Positions 62,815-64,000 of a stretch of DNA of 64,000 nt are shown here, piece by piece. A program made the position numbers and the translations under genes. Origin of the DNA: Lepidodermella squamata (Eukaryota; Gastrotricha). Position 1 is the stretch's first letter; each line of letters begins with the position of its first letter. Where the stretch lies: assembly GCA_047495785.1 (NCBI GenBank), contig JBLDXI010000010.1, positions 1,860,001-1,924,000 on the forward strand, read 5' to 3'. The notes under the pieces are model-generated. The model did no database searches. It saw nothing but the letters and a program-made list of their open reading frames with translations, and was not told the DNA's origin.

Positions 62815-64000
62815 GGAAATTGAATCGATTTGTTTTTCTACGATTTCAGCTTTGTTACGTGCGCGGAATCTGAGTTAAAATCCTCATTTATCATCGCAAG
62901 CTTAGACTGGTTCGATGAAACATGCTAGGTAAATAATAATTCTAACATCCGCATATAGCTAGTTTTGAGATAGTGGTCTTACTCCTGACTAGGCCTGCAA
63001 ACGCCAAGGGCACCAAATGTTGTGATGAATCAGCATCGAGGGGTTGGAAAATGGAAAAGTAAACAAATCAGGTGATTTTTCCTTTTCCGATTTTTCATTC
63101 ATGGAAATCTCCTCCAAGACGCGATTCTTTTTTCGAAATTTTCAGAGCGATGTAAAGCAGAGAAATCGAGAATAAACAATTTCCAAATGGATGAGTCCCG
63201 GAGCTGGGGTGTTGCAACCCAGCACCCCTAATTCGCACTCGCGTTTCGCACGGTCACTTCACACTTGAGCGGCTTCCTAAAAAATATTTCAAAACAGCAC
63301 CACTACCAAGTGAGCCTCCGATATACGTCTACACTACGGTCGGAAGTCGGAAACGTTGAAGTTAATGAATATTGAACTATAGAAGGATTGCATTACGAGC
63401 TTCGTCAATGACGAATCTCAAATGGAAGAAAACGGAGCGAACTAAAATAAAAGTAGCGACTGTAAATAGTCAATTTTAGGAGGGTTCGGAGCCCTTTTTC
63501 ACCGAAAAAATCGAAAAATTTCTCGCTTCCCCCGTTTCAAGGGTTAAAATCATGGTTAATTGTCCCCCATGCCGAGAAAACGGTATTCCGGAAGCGAGCG
63601 CAATTTTTGTGTTGCTAATATTAGGAACACACCAGCTCGAAAATCCTACTTCGCACACTGCACCCGATGTTTTCTCCGAAAACAACCGTGCAAGCCCTAT
63701 AGTTTATTTTAATTAAAAACGTTCAAAAAAGTATATCGATCAAAAAGTACTCGATAAATTCAAATAAAGAATGTGAATCGCTGTCCAACGGGTATACACG
63801 AAAACGATCAAAAATAAAGCATACAAATAGTCGCCGTATCGCACAGGAAACCTAGCATAAACGTCACAGCAAACGCCAAGCCATCCATTATATCGATATT
63901 CCGGAGCTTCCATCTCGTATATTCACCCTCAAGGTATATTCCAGCGTTAACACTGTTAGTCAATCGACAAATGATGAGGCAATAAATCGAGACGAGAACT
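62815..64000. other. Intergenic, nothing recognised
   Basis: About 1.2 kb with no ORF of note. TTTTAACCCTTGAAACGGGG (complement of about 63530) weakly resembles a stretch at 58050. Confidence 0.4.

Noticed and set aside
1-64000. CRISPR arrays, bacterial operons, rRNA or true tRNA genes
   Set aside because: Nothing fits: tandem repeats are coding or transposon-derived, tRNA-like boxes lie in fold-back arms with poor tRNA folding, and genes have eukaryotic introns and poly(A) signals.

Overview
The window is eukaryotic nuclear DNA from a small-intron invertebrate animal. Several genes carry short GT-AG introns of 51-69 nt, many promoters have a TATA box 60-100 bp before the ATG, and most genes end in an AATAAA signal. 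Families present are animal ones: GABA-B-like class C GPCRs, a Cys-loop channel, sushi (CCP) domains, an IRG-type GTPase, C2H2 fingers, Kunitz-like secreted proteins, and P-element-like and LINE relics. I cannot name the phylum; a mite, springtail, tardigrade or similar animal would fit.

Layout. 1-6.25 kb: two GABA-B-like receptor genes on the minus strand, the first cut by the window edge. 6.5-21 kb: a transposon graveyard. A P-element-like transposase relic is split into two blocks (6.5-7.3 and 11.9-13.4 kb) around a nest of terminal-inverted-repeat (TIR) elements. Two TTAA-flanked piggyBac-like elements lie at 15.2 and 19.8 kb, and the second contains a TA-flanked insertion. Two IRG-like GTPase genes sit between these two elements, one with an internal stop. 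21.8-29.6 kb: a transposon ORF fragment, a third receptor gene, two small ORFs and a three-exon gene for a secreted sushi/ankyrin protein. 31.1-32.6 and 47.3-48.9 kb: two inverted copies of a gene for a secreted protein built of 15-residue repeats, duplicated with promoter and 3' UTR. 33.3-44.8 kb: gene-poor, with a LINE fragment, a diverged tandem duplication and several inverted-repeat elements. 44.8-64 kb: gene-rich, with a zinc-finger gene, a papain-like protease, a 620-aa protein of unknown function, a Cys-loop channel, a decayed fourth receptor copy and six genes of one Cys-rich Kunitz-like family.

Themes. The window looks like an accessory, fast-evolving region. Receptors (GABA-B-like in two subfamilies, plus an unusual Cys-loop subunit) and secreted proteins (Kunitz-like, repeat proteins, protease, sushi/ankyrin) are duplicated locally, some copies are decaying, and the spaces are filled with non-autonomous DNA transposons. 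The strongest candidates for new biology are the paired repeat-polyprotein genes, the secreted ankyrin protein, the 9-domain Kunitz-like family with its own cysteine spacing, the GABA-B-like receptor cluster, and the 620-aa protein whose C-terminus carries a possible deaminase-type zinc motif.
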